From NCBI GenBank assembly GCA_021769885.1, contig JAETSA010000011.1, forward strand, positions 1-60,922: a DNA stretch of 60,922 bases. Direction: 5' to 3'. The DNA is from Bacillota bacterium (GTDB lineage Bacteria > Bacillota > Clostridia > Oscillospirales > Acutalibacteraceae). Below are positions 53,441 to 60,922 of this stretch, piece by piece (the stretch's first letter is position 1; each line of letters begins with the position of its first letter). A program made the position numbers and the translations under genes. The notes under the pieces are model-generated. The model was not told the origin of the DNA and ran no database searches. It worked only from the letters and a program-made list of their open reading frames with translations.

Positions 53441-54376
53441 ATGTTTTTACAAAATGTCCAAACGGCGGCCATGCAGGTCGCAATTCTGTATATCATTGTT
53501 GCAGTCGGGTTCATCTGCGACCGCGTCGGGCTGTATACCGAAAAGGCGGCGCGGCTGACGAACGATTTGCTGTTTTACATCGTGACCCCCGCCATCATCG
53601 TGCAGTCTTTTACTGCTATTGCGTACACTCCCGAATCGCTTCGGAATCTGCTGCTCTCTTTCCTCGGGGGCGCGGCTCTGCACGTTGCGGCAATTCTAAT
53701 CTCTCTGCCCTTTTTCAGAAAAGGCGACAAGCGCACCGCCAATGTCTATAAATTTGCGTGTGTGTACGGCAATGTCGGTTATATGGCACTGCCGCTTGCG
53801 GCGGCGGTACTAGGTAGTGAGGGCGTATTTTTCTGCTCGGGCGTGCTGATTCCGTTCAATATTTTTGCCTTTACCCACGGTGTGCATCTGATGACAAGCA
53901 CCTCGGGTGAAAAGACAAAATTCGACGTAAAATCTTTGATTTTGAATCCGGGTGTGATTTCGGTTGTTATCGGAATGCCGCTGTTTTTGCTGCATATTAC
54001 TCTGCCGCGTATTTTGGCAGAGCCTGTGTCTTATATCGCGAGCCTCAATACACCGCTTGCCATGCTGATGTTCGGCACATATCTTTCCAAAACCGATTTG
54101 CGGAAAATGTTTTTTCGAAAAGAAACATATTTTGTTGCGTTTTTAAAATTAATCGTATTGCCTGCGGTCATGCTCGGCGGCTTGAAGCTTTTGGGTGTGC
54201 CGTCTGTGCTTTGCACGGCACTTCTGATTTCCGCTTCTGCGCCCACGGCAAACAATACCGTAATGTTTGCCACCAAATACGGAAACGATACCGCCGCGGC
54301 TTCACAAACGATTGCGGTTGTGAGCTTTCTGTCGGTGCTGACGATGCCGTTGTTCATTGCGGCGGCGCAAATCTAA
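53441..54376 (+). CDS. AEC-family (auxin efflux carrier-like) transporter
   Basis: A 311-residue membrane protein with about ten helices. The family pattern is visible in LTNDLLFYIVTPAIIVQSF near the N-terminus, VYGNVGYMALPLAAAVLG in the middle and SASAPTANNTVMFATKYG near the end. Bacterial AEC proteins export or import organic acids such as malate or malonate. Co-transcription with citrate synthase hints at citrate or another tricarboxylate-derived anion, but this is inference. Confidence 0.88.
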   Translation: MFLQNVQTAAMQVAILYIIVAVGFICDRVGLYTEKAARLTNDLLFYIVTPAIIVQSFTAIAYTPESLRNLLLSFLGGAALHVAAILISLPFFRKGDKRTANVYKFACVYGNVGYMALPLAAAVLGSEGVFFCSGVLIPFNIFAFTHGVHLMTSTSGEKTKFDVKSLILNPGVISVVIGMPLFLLHITLPRILAEPVSYIASLNTPLAMLMFGTYLSKTDLRKMFFRKETYFVAFLKLIVLPAVMLGGLKLLGVPSVLCTALLISASAPTANNTVMFATKYGNDTAAASQTIAVVSFLSVLTMPLFIAAAQI

Positions 54377-54417
54377 TACTATTTATATATACTGTATATT
54401 ATTTTGGAGGTATTCCT

Positions 54418-54744
54418 ATGATGAAACTGCTTATCGCAATCGTCAACAGCGAGGATGCACCTGCTGTTTTGTCCGAATTGACTACAGCCGGCTTCAGTGT
54501 GACGAAGCTTTCAACCTCGGGCGGATTTTTGCGCGCGGGGAATGTGACGATGCTCATCGGTATGGAAGAGGAGAAGGTCAAGGATGCCCTCTCCGTGATT
54601 GAGGAGTTCAGCAGCCGCAGAAAACAGCAAGTGCCTGTAAATTCTACGTATATCGGCGATTCCCTGATTTCCGTGCCTGTCGAGGTGACCGTCGGCGGGG
54701 CGACCGTATTCGTGCTCGATGTGGAGCAGTTCTATAAATTATGA
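54418..54744 (+). CDS. darA: Cyclic di-AMP receptor, PII-like (DarA/PstA)
   Basis: A 108-residue PII-like protein with the family signature TKLSTSGGFLRAGNVTMLIG and a central loop around residues 65-80 (SSRRKQQVP). DarA trimers bind c-di-AMP; downstream targets are unsettled. GGAGG precedes the tandem ATGATG. Its stop overlaps the holB start (ATGA), reproducing the Firmicutes darA-holB-ricT order. yaaR, which separates darA and holB in Bacillus, is absent. Confidence 0.95.
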   Translation: MMKLLIAIVNSEDAPAVLSELTTAGFSVTKLSTSGGFLRAGNVTMLIGMEEEKVKDALSVIEEFSSRRKQQVPVNSTYIGDSLISVPVEVTVGGATVFVLDVEQFYKL

Positions 54745-55613
54745 GCTTGCAAGAGTATCCGCTGTCAGGCGGCGACCGCCGCTTTTTAGAGGCACGTATC
54801 GAAAGCCGTACTTTGCCGCAGACCCTGCTTTTAGAGGGCGGTGCGGAGGAACGGCGTCACGCGCTCGCGCTGTATTTGGCGGCGGCAATCGTCTGCACAG
54901 GTAACGGTGCGCGTCCGTGCGGTATTTGCCGTGCCTGCGTCAAATGCAAGGCGCACAGCCACCCCGACATACAGCTGTATGCGCCCGAGAAAAAGGGGAG
55001 CACCTTTAAGGTTGAGGTCTGCCGTGCCATTCGGCAGGATGCCTTCCTCCAGCCCAACGACGGTGTGTGCAAGGTCTATATTTTAGAGGATAGCCAGGCG
55101 ATGAATGACAGCAGTGAAAACGCATTGCTGAAAATTCTCGAGGAACCGCCCGCGGGCGTATACTTTATATTAACGTGCGACAGCCGCTCGGCAATGCTGC
55201 CGACGGTGCTTTCCCGTGCGACAGTCGTGCCGCTGCTCGGGGCAGTGTCCGCATTTTCCGAGCAGACGCTGGAAACAGCCTGTGCCCTCGCCGTGGCGGC
55301 GGCAGGCGGCAATGAGCTCGCAATTCTCAGAGAAAGCGCGTCGCTGGAAAAAGCCCGTGAAGAAATTCGGCAGGTGCTTTTGTGCCTTTCTGAAATTTTT
55401 GCGGCGGCACTGAAGCAAAAAAGCGGCGGCACTGCGGAGGAAGCGGAATACGCAGAAGCCGTCGGACAGCTTGTGCACACGCTCACAAAGCCGAAAATTT
55501 ATGCGCTTTGGAAAAATGTGCAGGCGCTGACAGCGAGTGCCGAGCACAACGCGAATTTGAATTTACTGCTGACCGGTCTTTGCTACAGACTGCGGCAGGC
55601 GACAGAGAATTAA
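54741..55613 (+). CDS. holB: DNA polymerase III delta-prime subunit
   Basis: A 290-residue clamp-loader subunit. The Walker A position is degenerate (LEGGAEERRH), as expected for non-ATPase delta-prime. A zinc module with Cys spacing CTGNGARPCGICRACVKC is present, and the SRC-motif region DSSENALLKILEEPPAGVYF with later RA(T) follows. It is translationally coupled to darA through a four-base overlap. Confidence 0.93.
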   Translation: MSLQEYPLSGGDRRFLEARIESRTLPQTLLLEGGAEERRHALALYLAAAIVCTGNGARPCGICRACVKCKAHSHPDIQLYAPEKKGSTFKVEVCRAIRQDAFLQPNDGVCKVYILEDSQAMNDSSENALLKILEEPPAGVYFILTCDSRSAMLPTVLSRATVVPLLGAVSAFSEQTLETACALAVAAAGGNELAILRESASLEKAREEIRQVLLCLSEIFAAALKQKSGGTAEEAEYAEAVGQLVHTLTKPKIYALWKNVQALTASAEHNANLNLLLTGLCYRLRQATEN

Positions 55614-55683
55614 AACAAGAAAGGAACGATACCGAACGCGGCGCGTGCGCGCGGCAGAAAATTCTGTATCAAAGGTAAACAGT

Positions 55684-56547
55684 ATGGCAGAGGTAGTCGG
55701 CGTCCGATTCAAAGAGGTCGGGAAGGTATATTATTTCGACCCGGACGGAAAGCTTTATAAAAAGGGCGACCGCGTAATCGTAGAAACGGCGCGCGGTGTG
55801 GAATGCGGCGAAATTGCAATGGAAAACCGCGATGTTTCGGATTCTGAAATCGTCAAGCCCTTAAAGCGCATCATCCGCGCGGCGAACGAGTCGGATTTGC
55901 GCACCGTACAGGAAAATAAGGAAAAAGAGCAAAAAGCGTTCGCAATAGGCGAAGAAAAAATCCGTGCGCACAATTTGGAAATGAAGCTGGTTGATGTGGA
56001 ATACACCTTCGACGGCAGTAAAATATTATTCTATTTTACCGCGGACGGACGTGTGGATTTCCGTGAGCTTGTCAAGGATTTGGCAGGCGTGTTCCGCACC
56101 CGTATCGAACTGCGTCAAATCGGCGTGCGCGATGAATCCAAAATGGTCGGCGGCTTCGGCATTTGCGGCAGACCGTTTTGCTGTAACTCGTTTTTGGGCG
56201 ATTTCCAGCCCGTTTCCATCAAAATGGCAAAGGAGCAGGGGCTCTCCTTAAATCCCGTGAAAATCAGCGGCACGTGCGGGCGTTTAATGTGCTGTCTCAA
56301 ATACGAGCAGGAGGCATATGAGCATCTGCTTCGCCACACACCGAAAATCGGTGCAATCGTGGAAACGCGCGAGGGACGCGGCACGGTTGTCGATAACAAT
56401 TTGCTGACCGGTATGCTCAAAATCCGTTTGGATCGCCGCCCCGATGCGGCACCCGTGCTGATTGAGCGCCACGAGGTGAAGCTGATTCGCGATGCGCAAA
56501 TCCGTGTGGACCGATCGGAACTGGAATCCTTAAAAGGGATTGAGTAA
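55684..56547 (+). CDS. ricT: PSP1-domain protein RicT (YaaT)
   Basis: A 287-residue RicT homologue. The PSP1 C-terminal domain with conserved cysteines in GICGRPFCCNSFL and GTCGRLMCCLKYEQEAY is intact; these ligate iron-sulfur clusters in the Bacillus RicAFT complex that assists RNase Y-dependent mRNA maturation and sporulation signalling. Start at 55684 follows AAAGG by 8 bases; an in-frame upstream extension has no site. It is 70 bases after holB. Confidence 0.93.
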   Translation: MAEVVGVRFKEVGKVYYFDPDGKLYKKGDRVIVETARGVECGEIAMENRDVSDSEIVKPLKRIIRAANESDLRTVQENKEKEQKAFAIGEEKIRAHNLEMKLVDVEYTFDGSKILFYFTADGRVDFRELVKDLAGVFRTRIELRQIGVRDESKMVGGFGICGRPFCCNSFLGDFQPVSIKMAKEQGLSLNPVKISGTCGRLMCCLKYEQEAYEHLLRHTPKIGAIVETREGRGTVVDNNLLTGMLKIRLDRRPDAAPVLIERHEVKLIRDAQIRVDRSELESLKGIE

Positions 56548-56600
56548 CTGCACAAAACAGCATCATTTTTCAGAAAATCAAGAACCCTTGCAAAAAGGGC

Positions 56601-56628
56601 TTGATATTTTATGAAAGTATGATAGAAT
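56601..56628 (+). promoter_or_regulatory. Candidate ferredoxin promoter
   Basis: TTGATA (56601-56606), 16-base spacer, TAGAAT (56623-56628), 32 bases before the ATG. Confidence 0.55.
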
Positions 56629-56660
56629 GTAAGTACATTTTAGCAAGGGAGGCTATAACG

Positions 56661-56831
56661 ATGGCATATCATATTTCCGACGACTGCATCTCCTGCGGCG
56701 CTTGCGCAGCAGAGTGCCCGGTTGAAGCGATTTCGGAAGGGGACGGCAAATACGTAATCGACGCAGACACCTGCATTGATTGCGGTTCTTGCGCAGATAC
56801 CTGCCCCGTTTCCGCACCGCAGGCTGAGTAA
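56661..56831 (+). CDS. 2[4Fe-4S] ferredoxin
   Basis: A 56-residue clostridial-type ferredoxin with two CxxCxxCxxxCP motifs (CISCGACAAECP and CIDCGSCADTCP). It is a small soluble electron carrier. GGGAGG precedes the ATG. It has its own promoter and terminator and interrupts the usual ricT-trmN6 neighbourhood together with the XRE gene on the opposite strand. Confidence 0.97.
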   Translation: MAYHISDDCISCGACAAECPVEAISEGDGKYVIDADTCIDCGSCADTCPVSAPQAE

Positions 56832-56845
56832 TTTACCCAAAAGAA

Positions 56846-56885
56846 AAAGCCCGTCGCTGATAGTTCAGCGGCGGTCTTTTTTGTT
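56846..56885. terminator. Ferredoxin terminator
   Basis: AAAGCCCGTCGCTGA pairs with TCAGCGGCGGTCTTT with two non-Watson-Crick positions, followed by a T run. Confidence 0.85.
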
Positions 56886-56933
56886 TAAAAGGAGCTTCGG
56901 CACGGAAGTACCGAGTATATTCATCCCTGCACT

Positions 56934-57509
56934 TTATGCTTTCATTTTGATTTTTAAGACAACTAAGGATACCGTGCCGTAAATAATCAGGCAAACGGCT
57001 ATGCCCGCAAGCCAAAACAGATGGTAGGTGGATAAAAACGGAAGAAAAGCGTGCACTTTTATTTGCGTAGTTATCACATCATTCTCCGGCACCCAATCGG
57101 GTGTGGGGGTACCATCCGGGAACGCGATATCCTCTCTCGAAACATCCTGCGTGCTTTCCATATATGACGGCACAACCGTGGACAGAACTGCCAATGTGCC
57201 GAGAATCATAACGCCGAGTACAACGGACAGAACGGAGACCCATATTTTTGTATGCTTAGGGTGCTTCTTTGCCGTGCTTATCTCTTGCGGAACAGTGATT
57301 GTTGGCACTTCTTGCTGTTCATTCAGCAAATAATCGCAGGATACTGAAAAAAGCGTACTCAGCTTATACAACTTTTGAAGCTCGGGTGCGGAATCATCCA
57401 ACTCCCATCTTGAAACAGCCTGCCGCGATACCTCCAGCTGTTCTGCTACATAATCCTGTGACCAGCCCTTTTCTTTACGAAGCTTGTAAATTTTTTCTCC
57501 TATTGTCAT
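56934..57509 (-). CDS. XRE-family regulator with C-terminal membrane segments
   Basis: A 191-residue protein. The N-terminal 65 residues are a Cro/C1-type HTH (WSQDYVAEQLEVSRQAVSRWE), ending SVSCDYLLNE. Two hydrophobic segments follow (VSVLSVVLGVMILGTLAVL; FWLAGIAVCLIIYGTVSLVVL) separated by an extracytoplasmic loop of about 55 residues. It may be a membrane-tethered regulator. GGAGGTGG precedes the ATG. It lies convergent to the ferredoxin gene; targets are unknown. Confidence 0.88.
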   Translation of the reverse strand: MTIGEKIYKLRKEKGWSQDYVAEQLEVSRQAVSRWELDDSAPELQKLYKLSTLFSVSCDYLLNEQQEVPTITVPQEISTAKKHPKHTKIWVSVLSVVLGVMILGTLAVLSTVVPSYMESTQDVSREDIAFPDGTPTPDWVPENDVITTQIKVHAFLPFLSTYHLFWLAGIAVCLIIYGTVSLVVLKIKMKA

Positions 57510-57674
57510 TGTTTGCCACCTCCGCTTTTATTGTACTATAAATGTATGATAATAGCAACAAAACCGCGATTGCACTTTGTCAACGAGTGGTTGCGTTTTA
57601 TTTTTAGAGTTTGAAACCTTTTGGCTGACGCCGTTTTCACGAAACTCTCCCTTTTCATTTCCCGCATTTTATGT

Positions 57675-57680
57675 TACAAT
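57675..57680 (+). promoter_or_regulatory. -10 element placed for a leaderless trmN6 transcript
   Basis: TACAAT ends 6 bases before the trmN6 ATG at 57687, so transcription would begin at or next to the start codon. The -35 region (TTTTCA, about 57652-57657) is weak, and no Shine-Dalgarno is present. Confidence 0.5.
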
Positions 57681-57686
57681 TTCCAT

Positions 57687-58433
57687 ATGACGGAAATTAC
57701 GCTTTTGGAAACGGAACATATTGAATATTTGAAGCCGAATTTCGGGCTGGTGGTGTCGCCCTTGCACACCTTCGGCACGGATGCGGTTCTGCTGAGCCAT
57801 TTTGCCGCGCCGAAACGGCAGGATACCGCCTGCGACCTCGGCACGGGCTGCGGTATCATTCCGATGCTTTGGGCGCGTGACGGGCTTTGCAAACGCATTG
57901 ACGGTGTGGAGATTCAAGAGGCGGGGGTGAATCAGCTTTTGCGCTCTGTCTTGGCGAACGGTTTAGAGGACAAGCTCTTTGTGCACTGCGCGGATTTGCG
58001 CGACTTGAGCGGTGTGCTCCAAAAAGCGGCTTACGACCTTGTGACGATGAATCCTCCCTACAAGGCGGCGGACAGCGGGATACCGAGTGCGGCGCAACAC
58101 GAAAAGATTGCGCGGCACGAAACCCTTTGCACTTTTTCGGATGTCACTGCGGCGGCAAGCGATTTACTGCGTTTCGGCGGGCGGCTGTGCATTTGCTTTC
58201 GTCCCGAACGGCTCGCAGAGGCAATTTGCTGTATGCAGGCGAAAAAAATCGAGCCGAAACGTCTGCGCCTGGTCTCCAAAAACCCGCAGACTGCGCCGTG
58301 GCTGTGCCTGCTGGAGGGGCGGCTCGGCGGCAAGGTCGGGATGCGGGTCGAGCCGAACCTGTTTGTCTACGACAACGAAGGCAATTTGAGTGATGAAATG
58401 CACCGCATTTACGGTGCATATAAGGAGGTGTAA
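57687..58433 (+). CDS. trmN6: tRNA1(Val) (adenine37-N6)-methyltransferase TrmN6-like
   Basis: A 248-residue class I methyltransferase. SAM-binding DLGTGCGIIPML follows the family N-terminus SPLHTFGTDAVLLSHF, and the N6-adenine catalytic motif is MNPPYK. TrmN6/YabB modifies A37 of tRNA-Val. It lies three bases before rsmI, the conserved Firmicutes order. The chosen ATG fits family alignments; the upstream frame would need a TTG without ribosome binding site. The apparent lack of a leader is unusual in this window. Confidence 0.9.
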   Translation: MTEITLLETEHIEYLKPNFGLVVSPLHTFGTDAVLLSHFAAPKRQDTACDLGTGCGIIPMLWARDGLCKRIDGVEIQEAGVNQLLRSVLANGLEDKLFVHCADLRDLSGVLQKAAYDLVTMNPPYKAADSGIPSAAQHEKIARHETLCTFSDVTAAASDLLRFGGRLCICFRPERLAEAICCMQAKKIEPKRLRLVSKNPQTAPWLCLLEGRLGGKVGMRVEPNLFVYDNEGNLSDEMHRIYGAYKEV

Positions 58434-58436
58434 TGC

Positions 58437-59261
58437 GTGGCAGGCAGTTTATATGTGGTGGGTACGCCCATCGGCAATCTGTCGGATTTTTCACCGCGTG
58501 CAATTGAAACGCTCCGAAACTGCGATTTCATTGCGGCGGAGGATACGCGCGTGACCTTAAAGCTTTTGAATCGGTTTGCAATCAAGAAGCCGATGGTCAG
58601 CTATTACGAGCATAATCGCCGCGAGCGCGGGGAAATGATTTTATCACGTATTGTAGCGGGGGAAAACTGTGCATTGGTGACAGATGCGGGTATGCCCGCC
58701 ATCTCCGACCCGGGTGAGGATCTTGTACAGCTGTGTCATATGCACGGTGTGCGTGTGGAGTCCGTGCCCGGACCGACGGCATTCGCAACTGCCGTGGCGG
58801 TATCGGGACTGCCGTCGGGACGGTTTACCTTTGAGGGCTTTTTGAGTGTCAATAAACCGAGCCGCCGCGAGCACCTTTTGAGCTTGCAGAATGAAAAGCG
58901 CACGATGGTGTTTTACGAAGCACCGCACAAGCTGCTCTCGACGCTTCGGGATATGCTGGATTTCTTCGGTGACCGCGAGTTGGCACTGGTGCGGGAGCTT
59001 ACAAAGCTGCACGAAACCGTGGAGCGCACAACGCTTCGGGCGGCAGTTGAAAAATATTCGGAAACGGCACCCAAGGGCGAATTTGTATTGGTGCTTGCGG
59101 GTGCGCCCGAAACGGAAGCGGCACCGAAAACGGTGGACGACGCTTGCGCCTATGCGCGGGAGCAAATTGCGGCGGGGTTATCCGTGAATGAGGCCGCAAA
59201 GGCAGCGGCAAAGTGGAGCGGCATCAAAAAAAGCGATATATACAAGCTTTTAGCAGAATAG
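58437..59261 (+). CDS. rsmI: 16S rRNA (cytidine1402-2'-O)-methyltransferase RsmI
   Basis: A 274-residue tetrapyrrole-methylase-fold enzyme. Hallmarks are LYVVGTPIGNLSDFSPRA, AAEDTRVTLKLL, TDAGMPAISDPGE and SVPGPTAFATAVAVSG. It 2'-O-methylates C1402 of 16S rRNA in the P site. The start is GTG at 58437, 8 bases after GGAGG that lies within the end of trmN6; the nearby ATG at 58433 is out of frame. Confidence 0.97.
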   Translation: MAGSLYVVGTPIGNLSDFSPRAIETLRNCDFIAAEDTRVTLKLLNRFAIKKPMVSYYEHNRRERGEMILSRIVAGENCALVTDAGMPAISDPGEDLVQLCHMHGVRVESVPGPTAFATAVAVSGLPSGRFTFEGFLSVNKPSRREHLLSLQNEKRTMVFYEAPHKLLSTLRDMLDFFGDRELALVRELTKLHETVERTTLRAAVEKYSETAPKGEFVLVLAGAPETEAAPKTVDDACAYAREQIAAGLSVNEAAKAAAKWSGIKKSDIYKLLAE

Positions 59262-59270
59262 AGGACGGCT

Positions 59271-59873
59271 ATGGAATATTGGTATTTGTGGGTGGCGTTC
59301 GCCGTACTGTGTGTAATCACGGTGCTCGTGCTTCGAAAAGCCTCTAAGGCAATGCGCCTGCACAACGACGGGCAGAAAAAGATATATGAGGAGATTGAAC
59401 GCCTGAAGGTCTTGAAAGAAAAATATAAAAACGCCGATGCAGAAGTTATCGAAGCCGCAGAGCCGCGCGAGCTGTTGGGCGGTGCATATGCTGTTTTACA
59501 ATCGGCACTGGAGCGCGACGAGAACCCGGACGCTCTGTTTGCGGTTCTGCCCGAGTCGTGCCGATATACCTACACGCTGTATTGTTTTGTTGAGGATACG
59601 GAGGCACAGGGGCTGACCTTTTTCTTTAAAAACAATGGGCATACCCTGCTGCAATATGCTGTCGGTGCGCTGGAAGCCGTACGGCAGGAGGGGCTTGCGG
59701 CACTTGTGCGTGCAGAATATGCCATGTTTGACGAAAACAACGAAGCCGTTTCCCTGGATGCGGCAAAATTCGAAAAGTTTGACGCAGATTTTCGGAAAAT
59801 TTACGATGCGGAAGCTTTGATGGACTCTGTAAAGCAATATATCTTTACACACCGTGAAGAGATTTTGGGCTGA
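59271..59873 (+). CDS. Single-pass membrane protein of unknown function
   Basis: A 200-residue protein. One N-terminal transmembrane helix (WYLWVAFAVLCVITVLVL) is followed by a charged coiled-coil-like segment (residues 30-55) and a globular domain. The globular part (TFFFKNNGHTLLQYAVGALEAVRQEGL; FEKFDADFRKIY) is reminiscent of the DMP19/DUF4375 pattern, though this is not certain. AGAGGAC precedes the ATG; it lies 9 bases after rsmI and is likely co-transcribed. Confidence 0.75.
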   Translation: MEYWYLWVAFAVLCVITVLVLRKASKAMRLHNDGQKKIYEEIERLKVLKEKYKNADAEVIEAAEPRELLGGAYAVLQSALERDENPDALFAVLPESCRYTYTLYCFVEDTEAQGLTFFFKNNGHTLLQYAVGALEAVRQEGLAALVRAEYAMFDENNEAVSLDAAKFEKFDADFRKIYDAEALMDSVKQYIFTHREEILG

Positions 59874-59924
59874 TTTGCTCGCTTTCCTGTGCCGTTGGAA
59901 GAGTAGGGGTAAACAAAAATCTTG

Positions 59925-60040
59925 CACAAACGCAACGGTGACGTACACCCCGCCCGCGCAGCCTTGCAAATTTGCTCAATCCAACGATGATACGCAAACC
60001 CGTAGGGGCGAACTGCGTGCGCCCGCGAAATTCCGGAGGA
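59925..60040. repeat. Interspersed hairpin-repeat array G
   Basis: A short array with one full unit GGGCGAAC/GTGCGCCC-like (about 60003-60024) and a linker resembling those of the other arrays (CAATCCAACGATGATACGCA). Confidence 0.7.
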
Positions 60041-60107
60041 AGAGAAAAAATTCGCATAAACGAACGGCTTCACACCAATCATAGAAATGTGCACGGCACG
60101 TCTGCAA

Positions 60108-60725
60108 TTATGTGTCAGAATTACTGATTTTTGCACATTCCCTTTGCAAAAGCTGTTCACAGCTTGCAATCACCGTTTGAATGCACGCAGGTTTTGTCTC
60201 GGCAATCCCTGCGTGACGCGGATGTGCCGAGCGCAAATCGGTTTTCATCAGCCGATCCATCAATGCGTCGCTGAAGGTTTCCGCCGTGTCATAGGGCAGG
60301 GTAATCCATTCGCTCGGAATGACGCCCATTCGCCCCGCCTGCACAGCAACACGATAAATGGAAAGCGCGAAATAATTGCGTATCTGCTCTGCAGTGCCGC
60401 CGACGGCGGATATACTGTCATTCAGCATCGTCGCCGCGCGAAAAAGCGTAGCTGTTCGGAACTCCAAATCCTGCGAGGTGTCGTGATCGTCAAAGGTTTC
60501 TTCAAATCCGTTATGGCGCGAATCACTGACACCGAGTAAATAGTCACAGCTCACATCGTAAAGTGCGGCGGCTTTACATATAAAGGACAGTCCGCATTCC
60601 CGAATCCCTTTCTCATAATGCGACAAAAGCGCGGCAGATACGCAAAGCCGCTCAGCGGCCTCTTTCTGTGTAAAGCCGTTTTCCTTGCGTAGCTCCGCAA
60701 GACGTTTTGGAAATATATTCGGCAT
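60108..60725 (-). CDS. XRE-family transcriptional regulator
   Basis: A 205-residue protein with an N-terminal Cro/C1-type HTH (FTQKEAAERLCVSAALLSHYEKG), the SCDYLLGVSD end typical of this group, and an alpha-helical C-terminal domain of about 130 residues with no recognised family. GAGGG precedes the ATG. Upstream lies a 99-bp-period direct repeat in which every unit carries a minus-strand TATAAT, so its expression may be driven by repeated promoters. Target unknown. Confidence 0.85.
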   Translation of the reverse strand: MPNIFPKRLAELRKENGFTQKEAAERLCVSAALLSHYEKGIRECGLSFICKAAALYDVSCDYLLGVSDSRHNGFEETFDDHDTSQDLEFRTATLFRAATMLNDSISAVGGTAEQIRNYFALSIYRVAVQAGRMGVIPSEWITLPYDTAETFSDALMDRLMKTDLRSAHPRHAGIAETKPACIQTVIASCEQLLQRECAKISNSDT

Positions 60726-60766
60726 AGTTTTCCCTCGATTCTACTATTTGTATTATGGCATCTTTC

Positions 60767-60922
60767 ATTATACCATATCTGCGAAGCGCGCAAGTGCGAA
60801 GCAGGCATGATACAATGTTCTCCGAAGCTCTTGAAATCTATGATTTCTTAGAGATTCGTGAGGTTATTATACCATATCTGCGAAGCGCGCAAGTGCGAAG
60901 CAGGCATGATACAATGTTCTCC
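60767..60922. repeat. 99-bp-period direct repeat, cut by the window edge
   Basis: The 57 bases at 60767-60823 recur without mismatch at 60866-60922, giving a period of 99 bases. The 42-base remainder of the unit holds a GAAATC-TAT-GATTTC dyad (60833-60847). Each copy has ATTATA (minus-strand TATAAT) at its left edge and a TTGCGCGC-like stretch that could serve as a poor -35. More copies may lie beyond the window. Confidence 0.85.

Noticed and set aside
60767-60922. Phage attachment site
   Set aside because: The repeats are at fixed 99-base spacing with no tRNA or integrase nearby; a tandem repeat explains them better.

Overview
The window reads as a chromosomal segment of a gut-type Clostridia member (Bacillota, probably Oscillospirales/Ruminococcaceae-like). 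The evidence is gene content and order: spoVB/mazG/hup/rqcP, recJ-rel-dtd-hemZ, darA-holB-ricT-trmN6-rsmI, a T-box in front of thrS, a c-di-AMP receptor, meso-diaminopimelate dehydrogenase, sigma-A type promoters (TTGACA-N17-TATAAT) and strong Shine-Dalgarno sites. No rRNA, tRNA, CRISPR array, transposase or prophage was seen. Taxonomy is inferred from gene order and family resemblance only.

Layout. 0.3-4.2 kb (minus): rqcP, HU, mazG and a SpoVB-type flippase. 5.0-12.7 kb (minus): a tight operon recJ-rel-dtd-MBL hydrolase-hemZ-P-loop kinase. 12.9-17.7 kb (plus): a nucleotide-sugar 4,6-dehydratase, ilvE and a beta-lactamase-fold serine hydrolase. 18.1-23.5 kb (minus): an unusual locus with two paralogous double-SCP2-like proteins flanking a class III aminotransferase and a split transketolase. 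23.7-26.4 kb: secA. 26.7-32.2 kb: diaminopimelate dehydrogenase, a LysR/MATE pair and a MarR/MATE pair. 32.5-35.3 kb: an AT-rich restriction-modification island resembling the NlaIII/IceA family (controller, HNH nuclease, two methyltransferases). 35.4-39.3 kb: a Tam-like methyltransferase, a membrane protein and an ArsR / thioredoxin-like / ArsP-like permease operon. 39.5-45.0 kb: guaA, two membrane proteins and a large DUF5696-like lipoprotein. 45.1-49.1 kb: T-box, thrS and a membrane-anchored metallophosphoesterase. 49.9-54.4 kb: SpoIID-like protein, citrate synthase, a membrane protein and an AEC transporter. 54.4-59.9 kb: darA, holB, ricT, ferredoxin, an XRE regulator, trmN6, rsmI and a hypothetical gene. 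60.1-60.9 kb: an XRE regulator preceded by a 99-bp-period direct repeat.

Almost every longer intergenic space (1-293, 540-1140, 4270-4985, 17880-18090, 19075-19250, 26490-26660, 49205-49912, 59925-60040) is filled by one interspersed repeat family. It is built from short hairpins that start GTAGGGGCG and end CGCCC. The inner stem differs from copy to copy but stays self-complementary, and the copies are joined by a conserved linker. A second palindromic family lies at 30.1-30.3 kb, and two very large adjacent hairpins lie at 19.27-19.48 kb.

The best candidates for something undescribed are the SCP2-like/aminotransferase/split-transketolase locus and the covarying modular hairpin repeats. All identities come from reading motifs and from family knowledge; no database search was run.
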